Shown: positions 5,781 to 7,124 of the stretch, piece after piece
How positions within the stretch are numbered: position 1 is the first letter of the stretch
Layout: each line of letters begins with the position of its first letter
Assembly: GCA_014859755.1 (NCBI GenBank)
Contig: JACUTO010000076.1
Coordinates: forward strand, 1 to 7,124
Origin: Candidatus Bathyarchaeota archaeon
Lineage (GTDB): Archaea > Thermoproteota > Bathyarchaeia > Bathyarchaeales > Bathyarchaeaceae
Direction of reading: 5' to 3'
DNA: 7,124 nucleotides
Notes under the pieces: generated by a model
What the model was told of the DNA's origin: nothing
The model's input: only the letters and a program-made list of their open reading frames with translations
Databases searched by the model: none
Translations under genes and position numbers: made by a program

Positions 5781-6929
5781 TCATTTTCCTAAAATCAACA
5801 CGCAATGCAGTTGTCCACAGGGACCACTCGTCCCGTGGGCTAAGCCCACTTTTGCCCCAGAGACTTGTCTGGCACCAGCCTCTCCACGCAGCTGGAGAGA
5901 TGTTTCCGCAACTCTTGCTAAGCCAGCTGTGATGTAGGGGCAGCCCACTAATACCCCGCCTGAAGGATTCACTGGGATCTCGCCTCCCATCTCTGTTATT
6001 CCTTCATCGAGGAGTTTGCCTCCCTCACCTCTGTCGCAGAAACCGAGGCCCTCGGTCCATAGAGGCTCTTGATACGAACACCGCGTTGATATTTCAGCCA
6101 CATCGATTTCTTCTAATGGATTTTTTATTCCTGCCATCTTGTACGCTCTTTTCGCGGCTGAAAGCAAGGAATCGCAGTTGGCTAAGTCTCGGTCTCCAAG
6201 ATAAAATGCATCGTAACAGTTGCTGGCGCCTTTTATCCAAACCATGTTATCTGTGATTTTTTTAGCCTTCTCCTCTTCAGCTAGGATCAAGGCGCAGGCG
6301 CCGTCCGTAACTGGATGAGTATCTAGCTCGCTGATGGGAGATGCCAACATTTTGGAGTTCAGGACATCTTCAACGGTTATGTTCCTAGCCTTTGTGACGT
6401 AAGGATTGTTTTTTCCGTTCTTGTGACTCTTCACCACCGCCTTAGCACACTGTTCACGAGTAATCCCATACGTGTGCATATATCGTCTGGCTTGTAAGGC
6501 AGCGGCAACAAGGTGATCCAGACCAAGGGGACGTTGAAAGTAGGGGTCGAACCCAGCGTTGGTTATAATGTTTCTTGAAACAGGCTGAGACTCTTTACAG
6601 TGAGCCGTCACCAGAACGATATCTGAGTGGCCTGAAAGAATTTCCATATAGGCATAGAAGGTGGCTTGAGCTCCATCCTGGGCTACCTTTTCTTCTGTCC
6701 TATAGTGGGCGCCAACAACATCTCCGATGGGAGTGTCCGAAATGGTTCGGGCATCCCAGAAATCGTCAGATGCGGTTACGGCAGCATCTATTCCTTTGCC
6801 TTCTTGGAAAGTCAGTCCAGTTTCATCTAAGACTTTCTCCACACACTGATAGACCAGTTCGCTTTGCCGGTAATAGTTTTCCTCATATTTAGTCTGAGCC
6901 ACCGCTACAATGGCAACTTTTTTCGTCAT
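5781..6929 (-). CDS. Thiolase-like protein B (SCP2/Ltp-type), catalytic Cys and His not conserved
   Basis: First gene of the operon, 382 residues. The thiolase fold shows in VAIVAVAQT (5-13), the helix ending ILSG with DIVLV (97-107), the central TVEDVLNSK and DGACALILAEEEKAKKIT segments, and the end segment VNPSGG (320-325) with LARVAETSLQLRGEAG. At the cysteine position a gapless alignment gives Ala83 (AQDG for CASG). The GHP box is shortened to GCP with Cys330 in place of His, followed by Tyr332. The HDCFT region is STRCSYQE (281-288). Neither catalytic residue of a thiolase is thus present in the usual place, and the changes differ from those in protein A. The two proteins are recognisable paralogues and likely form a heteromer. 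The ATG start at 6929 has GGTGA 4 nt upstream. Function unknown: retro-aldolase or scaffold are options. Confidence 0.87.
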   Translation of the reverse strand: MTKKVAIVAVAQTKYEENYYRQSELVYQCVEKVLDETGLTFQEGKGIDAAVTASDDFWDARTISDTPIGDVVGAHYRTEEKVAQDGAQATFYAYMEILSGHSDIVLVTAHCKESQPVSRNIITNAGFDPYFQRPLGLDHLVAAALQARRYMHTYGITREQCAKAVVKSHKNGKNNPYVTKARNITVEDVLNSKMLASPISELDTHPVTDGACALILAEEEKAKKITDNMVWIKGASNCYDAFYLGDRDLANCDSLLSAAKRAYKMAGIKNPLEEIDVAEISTRCSYQEPLWTEGLGFCDRGEGGKLLDEGITEMGGEIPVNPSGGVLVGCPYITAGLARVAETSLQLRGEAGARQVSGAKVGLAHGTSGPCGQLHCVLILGK

Positions 6930-6942
6930 TTTTTCACCAAGC

Positions 6943-6969
6943 TATAATAAACTCCATTTCAGCTTAAAA
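6943..6969 (-). promoter_or_regulatory. Candidate promoter of the thiolase-like/DUF35 operon
   Basis: Two AT-rich boxes precede the ATG at 6929 on the minus strand. TTTTAA (6969-6964) lies 40 nt upstream and would start transcription about 12 nt before the ATG, leaving room for the GGTGA site. TTTATTATA (6951-6943) matches the consensus better but sits too near the ATG unless the transcript is leaderless. I favour the distal box, with low certainty. Confidence 0.35.
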
Positions 6970-7003
6970 TTTTGGGGAAACCTTTTCTACTCAAACAAGG
7001 TGC

Positions 7004-7019
7004 TTCCAAACCCGTGGAA
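7004..7019 (-). repeat. Small inverted repeat just after the stop of the edge gene
   Basis: TTCCA and TGGAA arms (5 bp) enclose a 6-nt loop, 3 nt after the TAA of the gene at the right edge. It could be a short 3'-end hairpin, but no T-tract follows, so a terminator call is not justified. Confidence 0.25.
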
Positions 7020-7022
7020 ACT

Positions 7023-7124
7023 TTATGTCTGTTTTAGCAAGGAGGCTAAGTAGTCGATTGATATGTTTGCTCCGCTGACAATTACTGCAACTTTCTCTTC
7101 GGGTCTTGGGCGGTATTTGAATAG
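7023..7124 (-). CDS. C-terminal end of a PLP enzyme resembling threonine ammonia-lyase (5' part outside window)
   Basis: Only the last 33 codons and a TAA are present; the gene enters from the right edge. The peptide contains KVAVIVSGANISID followed by YLASLL, very like the extreme C-terminus of fold-type II PLP enzymes such as threonine ammonia-lyase or serine racemase, where VVVVLSGGNID is typical. These enzymes deaminate threonine or serine to 2-oxoacids in the cytoplasm. Here the second Gly of the GGN motif is Ala. The stop lies 93 nt before the ATG of thiolase-like B, and a possible promoter is in between, so co-transcription with the operon is uncertain. With so little sequence, the family call is tentative and the exact substrate cannot be given. 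Confidence 0.6.
   Translation of the reverse strand, partial: LFKYRPRPEEKVAVIVSGANISIDYLASLLKQT

Noticed and set aside
6575..6892. Open plus-strand frame of 105 codons opposite thiolase-like protein B
   Set aside because: Antisense shadow of a real gene, with no ribosome binding site or family-like motifs.

Overview
The window reads as archaeal DNA. Coding is dense, with 9-15 nt gaps inside one operon. Start sites are preceded by GAGGT/GGTGA-type ribosome binding sites, GTG and TTG starts are common, and TATA-like (box A) elements lie upstream of several genes. The gene content points the same way: an ADP-forming acyl-CoA synthetase, thiolase-like proteins paired with DUF35 zinc-ribbon/OB-fold proteins, and a short archaeal-type tyrosine phosphatase. 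Base composition is moderate. I cannot name the lineage from the sequence alone; a mesophilic or moderately thermophilic TACK-group (Bathyarchaeia-like) or Euryarchaeota lineage would both fit.

Layout. Positions 1-1349 (minus) hold a nearly complete but edge-truncated alpha part of an ADP-forming acyl-CoA synthetase. It diverges across a 157-nt regulatory gap from an acyl-CoA dehydrogenase (1510-3126, plus) that carries an unusual C-terminal extension. Converging on the dehydrogenase is a small tyrosine-phosphatase-like gene (3158-3484, minus). Upstream of that, all on the minus strand and transcribed right to left, is a compact four-gene operon: thiolase-like B (6929-5781), thiolase-like A (5765-4587), then two tandem DUF35 proteins (4576-4073 and 4063-3602). 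The right edge holds the last 33 codons of a PLP-enzyme-like gene resembling threonine ammonia-lyase (7124-7023, minus). No stretch over 300 bases lacks a gene, and I saw no tRNA, rRNA, CRISPR array or mobile element.

How the genes may work together. The set looks like catabolism (or remodelling) of an organic acid as its CoA thioester: the synthetase makes or uses the thioester, the flavin dehydrogenase introduces a double bond, and the thiolase-like/DUF35 complex would act on a C-C bond. The most interesting point is that, by hand alignment, both thiolase-like proteins lack the nucleophilic cysteine and the GHP-box histidine of true thiolases. Such proteins paired with DUF35 partners are known as retro-aldolases in actinobacterial steroid side-chain degradation (Ltp2 with a DUF35 domain). 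A two-plus-two thiolase-like/DUF35 complex with a non-thiolase reaction is therefore a reasonable hypothesis, but the substrate cannot be read from the sequence. No enoyl-CoA hydratase or 3-hydroxyacyl-CoA dehydrogenase is visible here. The dehydrogenase also seems to use an isovaleryl-CoA-dehydrogenase-type catalytic glutamate and ends in a winged-helix-like domain.
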